Assembly: GCA_038501625.1 (NCBI GenBank)
Contig: JAZAYU010000227.1
Location: forward strand, 731,001-795,000
DNA: 64,000 bases
Direction of reading: 5' to 3'
DNA from: Corbicula japonica
Taxonomy: Eukaryota > Mollusca > Bivalvia > Venerida > Cyrenidae
Shown: positions 47,086 to 58,279 of the stretch, piece by piece
Layout: every line of letters starts with the position of its first letter
How positions within the stretch are numbered: position 1 is the stretch's first letter
The notes under the pieces: generated by a model
The model's input: only the letters and a program-made list of their open reading frames with translations
Database searches by the model: none
What the model was told of the DNA's origin: nothing
Translations under genes and position numbers: made by a program

Positions 47086-48339
47086 TAATGTTAAAGTCAC
47101 TAATGTTTCTTTAGATATCCAATAATAAAAACTTAATTTCATTTTAATACACTATATTTTCTACTTGTTCTCTTATAAAAGAAGAATAACAGTCAAAAAT
47201 AAAATGAGGTTTTGTCCAAAGAAGCATACACTATTGAAAGCAACCTTCCATGTAACTAAAACCTATTGCTGGCAAAGTTTGACAGACTTTTTCTTAGTTT
47301 AAAATAACAACATTTGTGAACTACAGGATTCAAAGAAACCAGATTTGGAAGGTGTTAACTTATTATTAAACAAGATTGGTGTTGAAACAACAATTTATGA
47401 GAAATTGTGCGAAGCCAGCCTCGGCAATCTTGTTAGTAGGAATAAATGACAATATCAAAACTGATCTATGGAATACCTGAGATATGAGACTGGCTTATCA
47501 ATTTTTGAAGTTTTGTTAAAGGTCAAATAGACTAATTGTTCTTGAATATAAATAAGGACAGCAGCACTTTCATGGCTGATAGCAGATATGTGACAAATAA
47601 TTGAAACAAAACACTCATATCAGTGTCGCTTTTAATTATTCTTTAGGAGTTATCTTTACAAACATTTGTTAACAAACATCACAAAATAGGCAATATAATA
47701 TCGATAACTTTATCACAATCTAGTGATGATGGCCTAAACTTGTTATTTATTGTAATTTAAACAAACGATTTATCATTGAAAATTCACAACAAACCATGTC
47801 ACAAGCAAGAGAATCATTATGATCTACGAATATTCAATACAATGAGATTCTAACTTATCATCAATTTATCATTAACTAAAAGAACTTGCAGAAACAAACA
47901 TCTAAAATATTGAAATAAATCTAGTTATAATCTACCGTTCAATTAAAGGCATTTAAATCTAAGGGACCAACAAAACCCAAAATTTCTTGTTTCCCACTTG
48001 TCTAGTATAATTTTGTTCTGCTTGCCTGGACTTTCTGCAACTAACCAATCATCTTTTTATTTAAGGACTAGTTTTGTACTGCATGAATATCGCTTCACAA
48101 CTCTCAATACTACTTTAAATAAAGTATTCATAAATGTACAAGGAAAGTGTGTTTAGTAATTGGTGCATAAATCAGAATGATTTTATAAATATAACTGACT
48201 GATAAGCATGTTATTGACATAGGTTAGATTGGGAGTTAAAATTAGTGGTGCTAATAAAATTAAATGTAAAAACAAATGAAGTTTAATCACAATAACAAGG
48301 TACTTGTTTTATGGTCACATCTATGGAAAGCCGGAGTAC
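47086..48339. other. Anonymous intergenic DNA
   Basis: No gene, RNA or repeat was recognised in this AT-rich stretch. Confidence 0.4.
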
Positions 48340-48690
48340 ACCCCCGTAAGTATTAATAATTTCCTATGCAATTCAGTTGACTCCAATACTAACGTTAAAA
48401 TGACGATTCCGCTATTAATAAATTAGATCGCCCGTAGTTAATAATAAATATTCATCTTAAACCCCGCTAATATTAACAACTGCTACAGTAGCAGTTGCGC
48501 CCTTAGTTAATAATTTATCCCGCTTATAATATTTTTTTTACTAACTCCGGGTTGATGTAGCATTTTTATCCGCTAAGAATAAGTTTTACCCGCTAATAAT
48601 AAGTTCGCTATTAAACAGAAAATATTTGTCCCGTTATTATTAACTTCGTGAAAAAAAAGTTACTAATCGTACAAGCCCCGCTAATGTTAC
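48340..48690 (+). repeat. Array of degenerate CCCGCTAATAATAAGTT motifs upstream of the transposase relic
   Basis: About ten variants at spacings of about 20-45 bp. Examples are CCCGTAAGTATTAATAATT, CCGCTATTAATAAATT, CCCGTAGTTAATAATAAAT, CCCCGCTAATATTAACAAC, CCGCTAAGAATAAGTT, CCCGCTAATAATAAGTT and CCCGTTATTATTAACTTCG. The block ends about 220 bp before the THAP start codon. Its place and repetition suggest the subterminal end of the transposon, perhaps transposase binding sites. No matching opposite end was found. Confidence 0.6.
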
Positions 48691-48964
48691 CGGCCAATAG
48701 GAAAAGGTTTTACTTTTTATAAATATTGAGCGTCGAGTTGACACTGATCGAGGTCAACAACAACAACAACACAACGGCATACAGTCAGAACATAATTTTC
48801 AGTTTTCCTCTGAAATTTGGACGGGATAAATTTTCCAAATCGAGGGAGAAGCTGCCAAGTTATTCATTTCATGTGCAAGGTTGTGATAATTTCCTTCGAA
48901 TCGAATATAATGGGAAAAGATTATTGCTCGGTTTTTGGTTGCCACAATTTCAGTGGAAGGATAG

Positions 48965-49516
48965 TCAAAATATTTTAACCTACGGGATTTTTAGATAATT
49001 TTTGATGGTCAAAATCCCAAAGGTTAAAAACAGTAAAGGTCTATTATAGGGTGGAAAACGCTTTTACACAAATATACAAATTCCTTGGTAATAATACGTT
49101 AATAAACATAAAATATATCATTTAACATTATTTAGCGAAAAAACAATCAAGAAAAGGCACCGCAATTCGTCAAAACTCAATATTTACTCTTTTTGTTTTG
49201 AAAGTTTACCTTTCCCTAGCTATGACGTCACGCATTCAATGGCGAATAGGGAAATTGTATCGATGTGTTACAGGGTGTAGTTTAAATAGGATTATTGTCT
49301 TATGAACCTATGTCATATAATAAAGTGTGTAGAAATTACTTCTTAAGGTATATATCTTCAAAGGTAACTAATTCTTTCATTCCAATTTTGTTGTTTTATT
49401 GGTTTTTTAAGAATTTTTCTTCCGACTCAATTTTGAGTCGGAACGTCCACCACTAAATTGGTCTTTATTGTGTTCAACGCGCAGGGCGTAGCTCTGATCG
49501 CGTTGATATTTCGACT
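48965..49516. mobile_element. 552-bp insertion in the THAP exon with 13-bp target duplication
   Basis: AGTGGAAGGATAG occurs exactly at 48,952-48,964 and 49,517-49,529. Removing the 552 bp between them plus one copy makes the THAP sequence continuous (NFSGRI followed by GKFGHK). No GT-AG pair can remove it cleanly, so an intron is unlikely. The insert has no obvious TIRs or long frame. It contains a short hairpin, TTCCGACTCAATTTTGAGTCGGAA, near 49,420. A 13-bp duplication fits a retroposed sequence better than a typical cut-and-paste element. Family unknown. Confidence 0.82.
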
Positions 49517-49980
49517 AGTGGAAGGATAGGAAAATTTGGACATAAAGTGACTTTGCACATTTCCCTAAAGAACAGTACGTGAGAAGAGCATGGATTCGTG
49601 CTATAAGCAGAAAACATTCATTGGAAACCTTCATACACACGTGTGCGCTCTGATCATTTTGTCTGCGGTGTCGGCCCAAACTAAGCCAACAGAAGCAAGA
49701 TTCCGACAGAAAATCTTCCTGAAGCAATCTGGAGAAGCAAAAAGTCTGAGAAGCAGCCCTCGTAAACCGTCAGAGCCACAGCCTCCAGATCAAACATCAA
49801 TCAAATTATCAATGTCATTAATATCCACTCGTAAGTTAGCTTGCTTTCTTGTAGATTCCGTCACGTTAGAAATTGGTCAGTTGCAGTGTGCTATTATCAT
49901 AAAATTGGAGTTTGTTGTTAAATAATAATAATGATGATAATAATAATAAGTAACTGTAAAAGTAGAAATTTAGCTTATGT

Positions 49981-50330
49981 CAGGGGTGAAGGGTTTTTCA
50001 TCAGAATATTGGGAAGAGGCCCTGGCCTTTCCAATTGGGAAATTTATGCTCAATAATTGTTTATTTTGGGAAAACAAAATTAATTGAAAGATGGGTTCTA
50101 CTTTATGAAATTGAATAGTTATAGGTATTTTTAACTTAAGTCTAATTTCTTATGCACTTTATTTGCCAGACTTCAATTTTCAAACACTCCTCCCAGGAGT
50201 TTTAACCATTTTTGGACATCTTACCTAGCATTTTGGGAAGAATTTCTGCCACAATTGGGAAAAAATACTATATTTTTGGATTGGGAAAGGCCTTTTATAG
50301 GCCTCTGTTATATAAGGATGAAAATCCCTG
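49981..50330. mobile_element. hAT-like MITE in the transposase intron
   Basis: Begins CAGGGGTGAAGGGTTTTTCATC and ends GATGAAAATCCCTG, that is CAGGG termini with a shared TTTTCATC, as in hAT elements. Subterminal GGCCTTTCCAATTGGG and TTGGGAAAGGCC are also inverted. The expected 8-bp flanking duplication is not recognisable (GCTTATGT versus GGGTGTAG), so it is old or misbounded. Confidence 0.65.
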
Positions 50331-50847
50331 GGGTGTAGCTAGCCCACTATTCAGATGGATTCATTAATTTGCTGATAGAGGGTGGATTGGGGACGTGCCA
50401 CATACCCAAAATGTTTTTATAACAATAGAGCATAATTTCTGGGCATTTTGATACATGGAATCATGTCAATTCGGCAGTATAATTACACTGATATAGGCAG
50501 CTACATGCCTGTGGGTCACAAAATTTGTATTTAATGCAGTGCCGTATAATTATATATAGGTGCCCTTATTCATTTTTTTCACCTATAATGGTAATTATAA
50601 TTAACTGGGTTAGGCGATATAATTTTTAAGTAGTTAAAAAGTAACAAATTGTTATGTTTATACATGTACTTATCACTATCCTTTTCAGAATAATACTACA
50701 AGATTTTTTAAAATAAATTTATGATATAAATAATAAAAATATGACTGCATGTTTAAATATATTTGAAGTCAATGTTTGTATAATTTTGACAGCACACAAA
50801 GTGATATCCACAGCAAATACCTTAATAGAGGTTAAATTATGTTTCAG
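50331..50847. other. Rest of the relic's intron
   Basis: AT-rich, with no repeat identified, ending in the acceptor TTATGTTTCAG. An upstream ATG at 50,741 is in frame with exon 2 but lies in the intron, so it is not the start. Confidence 0.5.
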
Positions 50848-51588
50848 CTATGCACAAGTTCAGCCATCTACTACAACAGATGATGGTTTGGTGACTGCCA
50901 GCACAAGTAGCAGTGGGATGACACCTCAGGCCACACAGACATGTCCCCCATCCCTGACAGATGTTGGCACAGAAACTTTGATGCCAGAGCTGGTCATAGA
51001 AAGCATCAGCCACTCTATTGAGCTGATTATGTTTTATACTGGTCTTCCAGACAGTAAAACTTTTCATGCCCTTTTTGGGACACTAATAGAACATGGTGCT
51101 GACAAACTTTCTACTGAAAGCATTGATGGATTGAACACTCTAAATCTGGGATGCAAAAGAAACATGAGACATATTGATGAATTTTTACTGGTTATGATGG
51201 GACTTCGTCTTGGTTTGTTAGTGAAGGATTTAGAATATCGATTTAAGACTTCAGCAAGTTCAGTATCAAAAATCTTTTATGCCTGGATATTATTTATGTC
51301 AGTCTGTCTACGTTCCATCGTTTTATTAGCTAAGCTAAAAGATTTGTAGATGCATGTCCCAAAGTGTTTTAAACAGTTTTCTGATACCAGAGTAATCTTG
51401 ATTGTTCTGAAATATTTGTTCAAAGTCCATCTTCTCTTGAAAACAAGTCACTTACATATTCAAGTTACAAGTCCCATGATACATTTAAAGCTCTGATTGG
51501 TGTGAGCACTACAGGTGCAGTGGTTTTTGTCTCTAAAATCTGGCCATGTTGCACATCAGATGTTGAGATAGCAAGAAGCAGCTACTGC

Positions 51589-51770
51589 CATCATTATTAT
51601 TATCATCATCACCACCATGCCACAAATTATTTGGAAATGAGTTCATTTTTCATCAGCATCATCTTCATCATCAACAACACTACTACCATTATCATGATCA
51701 CTAGATCACTGTCGTCATCACCACCATCATCATCATCATTATAACTGTCATCATCATCATTATATCATCA
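51589..51770 (+). repeat. (CAT/ATC)n imperfect microsatellite
   Basis: Clusters of CAT, ATC and ACC trinucleotides with interruptions. It replaces the rest of the DDE domain, so the transposase frame runs straight into it (HHYYYHHHHH in one frame). Confidence 0.93.
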
Positions 51771-53251
51771 ATTACCAACTACAGTCTGATAATTAACATC
51801 TTTTCACATTATTGGTCATGTAGACTACTATGCATCCAGATGATAGAAAATCAGTACTATGACTTTGAATGCTGAAACAACTAAAGTGATAATCATGTTT
51901 TGTTATAATGATTTATTTTAATTATAATGTAATTTATTTATATATTCATTTAATTATATGTTAAATATATATCATCATCAATTGATAAGAAAATACTTAA
52001 CAGAAATTTGGCACCAAAAGCCTGTGTGGTACTGATGCAACATCAGACATCAATTGTGACTTCATCGACTTCATACAAACATTTCTCTTAACTTCCTGTA
52101 TGTGTGTAATGTAAAATAAGAAAATGTAAACTTGTGGCAATATCTACTGAAAAAGGCAGATGAACGAAACGTTTTGAAAAAAAAGAGTTAAATAGATATG
52201 TGAACATTATTTACTATCCCTCATGTATAAACGAACGTAAAAAACTTTAAAATTCTGCAAGGTGTTATTCCATTGGCGCTAAGTAAATTTGCTGATCATG
52301 TTTTCTTTGTACAGCACTGACAATAGTGCTGCATCCACTCATAGCAGAATAATTTATTTATGCTTTTCAGTGAATTATAGAATTTTCTCATTGAAAAAAG
52401 TGGTATTTCACTGTTTTCAAACTGTGGAATACCACTCATATTTTCACTTTGATACCCAAGCAGGCATTTAAGTCTGAATAATAATGTTTGGAAAATGGAT
52501 TTAAGTCTGGTTAAATATGACTTCATGATGTAACATTATAACTAAACCATTTTGGTGCCATTTAAATGATTTATTGCAAGTATATAAAGCAAATTTTGCC
52601 CTAACAGCATTGAAATATAGTAGTTTTTACCAGTGAAATATATAAATAAATTACACTTGTGAACTCAGGAACCATGTATATATACTTGTGAAAATAATAA
52701 TTCCAGAGCTCACTCTGTGAAATGTATTTTCTATTTTGTTGATAATAACAAATATCATCTATATGTTGGTCGAACTGTGTTGACCTAAATTTGTACAACT
52801 GGTACTTTTTAACCCCACTGGCGTAAAAGAAAACTTTGTTGAATATGTTATTATTTGATTCTATAATTATATTTGTTTCAATTAGTAACTGTTTGTTTTA
52901 AGAATTATACTTTGTATTGTTACCTATAAACAAATAACTAAAATTGTATTTGTTATTAATTTTAGATTTACAGTGGATTAAAATTGATCAAGAAGATAAC
53001 TATTGAAATGAATTAATTTATAAGATCAATTACATTTTGCGCCTCTACGACCAGTTAGGGCAGCCGGCAGTCCAGGAGTTGCTTGTACGATCAAAAACCA
53101 AGGCATGTAACTTGTGCTCATTTTTGGTTACTCAAACACAACAAATAAACTAATTGTTTTAGAAAAAATTTCTAATCTAGGTAGCAACTAAACGACGACA
53201 ACAACAGCTTTCCAAGGCCATTTTCTCTGGAACCATGCTTATATTTATTAA
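51771..53251. other. Anonymous AT-rich DNA
   Basis: No gene recognised. CTGAAAAAGGCAGATGAACG followed by AAACGTTTTG at about 52,147 weakly recalls the GAAACG motif at 44,413. An isolated GC-richer stretch, GCGCCTCTACGACCAGTTAG and onward, at 53,039-53,085 could not be identified. Confidence 0.4.
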
Positions 53252-53467
53252 TCCTTTACATCATATATATTCCTTTTATCACATGAGCAAACAGTGTAGA
53301 TCCAGATAAGCCGTCATATCTGTGCAGTTTGATCAGGATCTGTACGCTTTTTGGTCACAAATAATATAATAAATAGAAAAGTGAAAGGTGTAGATTCTGT
53401 AACAGCTGTCTGATCTGGATCTACACTGTTCAACCATGTCATATCTGCTTATGTATGGAGGAAAGGG
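53252..53467. mobile_element. piggyBac-type MITE
   Basis: TTAA then TCCTTTACATC at the left, and TATGGAGGAAAGGG then TTAA at the right. The interior contains GTGTAGATCCAGATAAGCCG and, opposed, TGATCTGGATCTACACTG. TTAA at both borders. Confidence 0.82.
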
Positions 53468-54117
53468 TTAAAGGAATTGAAGCGTAATAATAGTAATACA
53501 AGTCGTTTAAAAGTGCAGTTGACACTTATTACTTCAGGAAGACTGAAAAATGTTATTTCCATGGTCGCTATAGTTTGAAGATTATAAGCTAGGCTTGTGA
53601 GACTTTTAATGACAACATGATCCATAGATATTAGAAAAGCAGTCAATTAGGCTAAATTAAAATTTTTCTCTTACTAGACAGAAAAATCTCTATTTTTAGT
53701 GTGAGATTTTTCTTATCCTTCATGGCCTTATCTTTAACTCTGTGTGCTCGCATACTTTAGTATTATTGTGCAGCATATTAATTGAGCAATTTCATTATTG
53801 ATTTAGACTATGTCATGATGCTAATAACGACGTCATTTGAATTTTATTGTGACATAATTAAACAAATTTTTACTTTTTCAAACAGAGTAAGTTGTTGATT
53901 TTGTTTATCAGGATTTTGTTAAAAAATTATTTGGAAAAGATACACTCGGAGGTTGCTAAATTCTTAACGCTGGAACTTGGAAGTGTTTATCGTGGTAAGA
54001 GTCTGAAAATGCTACTTTTTAATTAAAGAGTGTTTCATTCTTATACCGCTGTTGGGAGCTTTGTTAAACATCAGAATCTATGAAGAAAATGGATAGAAAA
54101 TAAAATAGGAAATATAG

Positions 54118-54860
54118 AGCTTTTTAGCTCCGCTATTCGAAGAATTGGGAAGCTATCCTACTCGCCCCGGTGTCGGCGTCGGCGTTCCCATCGGCGTCCA
54201 TTAAACAAAAAATGCACTTTAGTCCATAACTTAAAAACTACTTATGATATCGACTTGAAACTTAGAATATATATTCACCATCAAATTCTACATCATTACC
54301 AACAACACCCATAACTCTGCTATAAATATTTTTCAAGTTATGCCCCCTTTTCACTTAAATTTTGCGTTAAGGAAAATATGCACTTTGGTCCATAACTTAT
54401 AAACTACTTGAGATACCAACTTGAAACTTGGAATATATATTCACCATTAAATTCTACATCAGTACCTACAAGACCCATAACTCTGCTGTCAATATATTTC
54501 AAGTTTTGCCCCTTTTTTATATTTTGTGTCAAGCAAAATATGCATTTTGCCCATAACTTTAAAACTACTTGAGATATTGCCTTGAAACTTGAAATATATT
54601 TTCACCATCAAAATCTACATCATAACCAACAAGACCAATAACCCTGTTTCTAATATTTTTCAAGTTATGCACTTTTTTCACTTAAATTTTGCGTTAAGCA
54701 AAATATACACTTGGCCCTTTACTTTAAAACTACTTGAACTATCAACTTGAAACCTGGAAATATATATTTAACATCAACATCTAGGTCATTATCAACAACA
54801 CCCATAACTCTGCTATCAATATTTTTCAAGTTATGCCCCTTTTTCACTTATGCAATTCAC
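54118..54860 (+). repeat. Tandem array, about 165-bp period, with GGTGTCGGCGTC head
   Basis: A head, TTAGCTCCGCTATTCGAAG, then a GC-rich GGTGTCGGCGTCGGCGTTCC tract, is followed by four units. They start at about 54,213, 54,378, 54,540 and 54,706. Each contains TGCACTTTRGTCCATAACTT, ACTACTTGAGATATCAACTT, TATATTCACCATCAAATTCT, CCCATAACTCTGCTATCAAT and TTTTTCAAGTTATGCCCC. This layout of a flank, a GC microsatellite and 160-bp cores resembles bivalve pearl/HINE elements. Confidence 0.85.
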
Positions 54861-55522
54861 ATCTGACACCCCAAGATAACAATATTGTATAATTATAATA
54901 CTTTAATGCTTGTTTGTTGTCAATTAAGGTTTGTGTATTGTAAAAAGTCACAAATATCAAACACAGATGTCTGATGTATTAAGCTTGTGTATTAAATAAA
55001 ATTACTGGACACCATGATACTGATTTGTTGTGAAGGTCCTGCAGGCTGATTCTGAGACAATTGTGCTGTCTCACATAATACATACTCCTAGTTGCCAGCT
55101 GGCACTGCGCTAAGTATTTGTCAGACCCTTATTATGGATTGAATCCACAGTTGTTACATTCATCAAAGTATGAAAAACATTTGGGGTAAATTGTATTAAT
55201 GTTAACTATCACACTTACTTTAAACAACCAAAATGTGTTTCATATTCTGATTTCCAATCTTAAATTTACAAACAAAAATATTTTAAATTTTAACCAAAAT
55301 AATTGGAAAAATATGTGAGAAGGCAGCTTTGTGAAATATATTTGAACACAGATTTTGGTGATGCAGCTATTTTAACTGCATCTGTTGGCAAACTGTGCAT
55401 GTGTTTTGACAAAGTCCAATAGTTTGTGAGTGGCTATTATTCCCCAAAGATAAGTTGGCAATGTTGACATTGGTGTTTTATGTTAATATTTTAATCATCA
55501 AGTGTAATGCCCTCCAAAACAT
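54861..55522. other. Anonymous DNA between two arrays
   Basis: No coding sequence or clear repeat was recognised. Confidence 0.4.
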
Positions 55523-55590
55523 GTCCGATTAGCCGAGTGGTTTAAAGCGCAGTCATTAACTAGAATTATCACTGAAAGTGATTAAATACC
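55523..55590 (+). pseudogene. tRNA-like 5' half with a perfect A box
   Basis: GTCCGATTAGCCGAGTGGTTTAAAGC looks like the acceptor strand and D arm of a class II tRNA (Ser or Leu type). TAGCCGAGTGG at 55,530-55,540 matches the Pol III A box. There is no B box (GGTTCRANNCC) within 80 bp and no convincing anticodon stem. A small hairpin, TCACTGAAAGTGA, follows at about 55,569. It is probably a tRNA pseudogene or a truncated SINE head. Confidence 0.45.
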
Positions 55591-55694
55591 CCCACATGTG
55601 TGCTTGATACTTGAAATGGAAATTCTTAGAATCAATGTGTGCCAAAAATGTTAAAATATGTGAAGCCTTTCATTATAAATCATCCAGAAACCAT

Positions 55695-56570
55695 TTTTTC
55701 TATTTTTAGTAACAGTGAACAGTGACCTTGACCCCACTAGGCCCATTTTCAATACCAAGTTTCGTCTTCACAGACACTACCTTTATAGCAATTTTCATCA
55801 CAACATCTCATTCCCAACTACAGTTATTGAGCATATACAGTTTTTCTATTTTTAGTAACAGTGACCTTGACCCCACAGGCCTTACTTTCAATTCCAAACG
55901 TCCTCTTCACAGAAACCACCAATACACCAAATTTCATTCAAGAATCTCATTCAAAGCTATAGTTACTGAGTGGAAATGAAGTTTCGAAGTTAAAATAGCA
56001 GTGACCTTGACCTTAGACCCATAGGCCCCAAAGCCCAAAGTCAAACTTAACCTGTATCTTGTAATGTTACATCTGTGTCCCCAAAAATAATTAAATCTAT
56101 GAATTATTTCATGAGTTATCGTCCAGAAACAGTTTTTCTATTTTAAGTAACAGTGACCTTGACATTGACCCCACAGGCCCCAAAGTCGGATTCAACCTGT
56201 ATATTCTGATGTTACATCTATGTCCCAAAAAAGGATTTAATCTGGCAAGTATTTCATGAGTTATCATCCGGAAACCATTTTTCTATTTTTAGTAACACTG
56301 ACCTTGACATTGACCCTACCAGCCCCAAAGTCGAACCTGACCTGTATCTTGTGATGTTACACCCATGTACCAAACATTTTTAAAATATTTGATGCCTTTC
56401 AGGAGTTATTGTCCAGAAAGCATTTTTCTATTTTTAGTAACAGTGACCTTGACACTGACCCTACCAGCCCCAAAATCAAACTTGACCTGTATCTTATGAT
56501 GTTACACCTGTGTACCAAAAATTATTTAAATCTGTCAAGCCTTTCATGAGTTATCATCCGGAAACGAAGA
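55695..56570 (+). repeat. Tandem array, about 145-150-bp period, with TGACCTTGA motifs
   Basis: Six units. Each has TTTTTCTATTTTTAGTAACA, GTGACCTTGACCCCACAGGC, CCCAAAGTCRAACTTGACCT, GTATCTTGTGATGTTACA and TTTCATGAGTTATCRTCC. TGACCTTGA (reverse TCAAGGTCA) starts at 55,723, 55,862, 56,002, 56,154, 56,299 and 56,444. The 85-codon frame 55,722-55,979 is a by-product. Confidence 0.9.
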
Positions 56571-56640
56571 ATTCGACCGACCGACCGACAAGCTCACTCC
56601 TATATACCCCCTCAAACTTCGTTTGTGGGGGTATAATAAT
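56571..56640 (+). repeat. (GACC)n tract and terminal hairpin of the array element
   Basis: GACCGACCGACCGACA (56,575-56,590) is followed by the hairpin TATACCCCC-T-CAAAC-TTC-GTTTG-T-GGGGGTATA at 56,603-56,635. It pairs fully apart from one T-T mismatch. Core repeats, a tetranucleotide tract and a 3' hairpin are the parts expected of a Helitron-related HINE/pearl element. A CTRR-type end directly after the hairpin is not seen. Confidence 0.75.
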
Positions 56641-58279
56641 ACATTGAAATGGCAATGCTATCAAACCTGTTATAGGTTGTAGGTTTGAAACAAGATTTGT
56701 TTTTTCAAATTTCTTTTTAATTTTAACTCAATTATTATTTGCAAAAGATCCTAGTTAAAAAAAAATGTGTTGTGTTCATGTATTTCTGCATTAATAATGG
56801 CAAGTAACAACAGAACAAAAGGTTGAATCTGAGTTCACAAGATCAAAAAATTTAATGTCCTTGAACTTTGGAAGCAGCATCCAGGACAATGAAAACAAAA
56901 AAAAACTGAACAAAATATATACAAAATGTTGACATAACTACAATTATAAAACTTAAAAAAAAAATCTAAGATACATCTCAGTGCGCTTTTCTGGTGATGC
57001 GATAAGTAGTTGGCTAAATAGTTCTTTTAATGTGTAAATTTGCCTTTATTATTGTTAACATTGCCAACTTATCTTGGTCGACCAATAATAATTTACAAAA
57101 GGAAATGGGTGTGCACCATCTTAAATTTGATGAACATGTATCATCAGATATACAATCTTCAAACAAATAAATTTGTCTCTAGGAGAAAAAAACAAACATC
57201 TTAATATAAAGCCATAATCAATTGTCATATAAAATGGCAAATACATGATTTAGATAAATCATTTTCCATAATAAAATATTCCAAGCATTCTTGGCTTCCT
57301 AATGTGATTTGATGAAGATTTCTTATGTATACATAATGACTAGATAGACAGAGACTGGGTCCAAATAATGCCTGTAATTCAAGGCAAATTTAATGGAACA
57401 TTTTTAGATGTAAACAGAATAGCAAACAAATTAAATAAACATCCATCAATAAAGTACAGAGTAGATTAAATTTAAAGTTTATATCAAGGTCATGTAGTGC
57501 TCTTAATTAAAACTAACACAAATGCCTTGTATGGTTTGATACATTTAAAGGATCTAACTCAAAACCTGTGTTGGACATACAAAGTTTTGGGTTTTATGTT
57601 TTTCAAAATATTGAAAATTTTAAATGAAATTTTAAAAAATCTTTTCCATTATATTCAGAACAAATGTGAACAAAATATAGAAAATTGTGCTATTTGTTAA
57701 ATTTGATAAAGGCCGTAATGCAGAAACTTCAGATAAAATGAGTGGAATCAACTGTGATTAATTTTTAATATCCCTTTGGATATTTTAAAGATGGTTTTAA
57801 TATGGTCAAATCATAATTATCATCTGTCTGAAAACAAATCTTAGACATTAACTATCCTGCAGCACATAACAGTAAATGTAAACAAGACGTTTCTACAAAT
57901 GTATACTTCTTATTCTGTTGTGCTGAAAGGAACATTCTGATGAAGTTTGATTACTACTACAAAAAAGAATAATGAGACTCAATTTTGTATTAATTACACT
58001 TAAAATGTCAAAAAATTATTATTAATTGTCAATAACTCTGACAAGGCAGCTCACTTTGTTTATTAAACATTAATATTTCCCTACGCTGTATAAGAGCACA
58101 TTCAAGCTGTGATCTGAATTCACAGAAGTGCACAATTAGAGAATCATCAGTATAATGATGTTTGATAACTTGTTGAAAATGTTGAGAGAAGTCACGATGT
58201 AGGGCGAAAAAAAAAATCATAAAACATATTTCAGAGACTTTGGCCCCAGGGTAAACATATTATTTCCTGCATATGTTAA
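56641..58279. other. Anonymous AT-rich DNA
   Basis: No gene was seen. TTGATAAAGGCCGTAATGCAG followed by AAACTTC and AAAATGAGTG at 57,703-57,745 is a diverged single copy of the hammerhead-like repeat arm found at 44,413-44,460. Confidence 0.5.

Larger units (their letters stand above)
48910..51582 (+). pseudogene. THAP-HTH-DDE transposase relic (ISL2EU/PIF-Harbinger-like)
   Basis: The ATG at 48,910 opens a THAP zinc finger, MGKDYCSVFGCHNFSGR, with the CxxxxC pair. After the 552-bp insertion it resumes (GKFGHKVTLH, FPKEQYVRRAWIRAISRK) and ends in a third frame with SDHFVCG (49,649-49,669). A GTAAGT donor at 49,831 and TTATGTTTCAG acceptor ending at 50,847 bound an intron. Exon 2 encodes a Ser/Thr-rich linker, then a DDE-associated HTH (IDEFLLVMMGLRLGLLVKDL and YRFKTSASSVSKIF, 51,170-51,290). 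After a stop at 51,347 and a one-base shift near 51,397, the start of the DDE_4 domain follows (LDCSEIFVQSPSSLENKS, then GAVVFVSKIWPCCTSDVEI). It breaks off at the ATC/CAT microsatellite, so the later catalytic acids are missing. This is a dead transposon copy. Confidence 0.85.

Noticed and set aside
46773..47114. 113-codon plus-strand open frame
   Set aside because: It runs through the SINE-like copy at 46,886-47,085 and the AGAACA palindrome, so it is a by-product of repeats.
48965..49516. Reading the gap in the THAP exon as an intron
   Set aside because: No GT-AG pair placed at matching points of the 13-bp repeat joins the exons in frame. An insertion with target duplication explains the data better.
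53039..53085. Possible short coding exon or RNA in a GC-richer patch
   Set aside because: No acceptor and donor pair, no known motif and no tRNA boxes could be found, so no call is made.
55722..55979. 85-codon open frame
   Set aside because: It lies wholly inside the TGACCTTGA tandem array.
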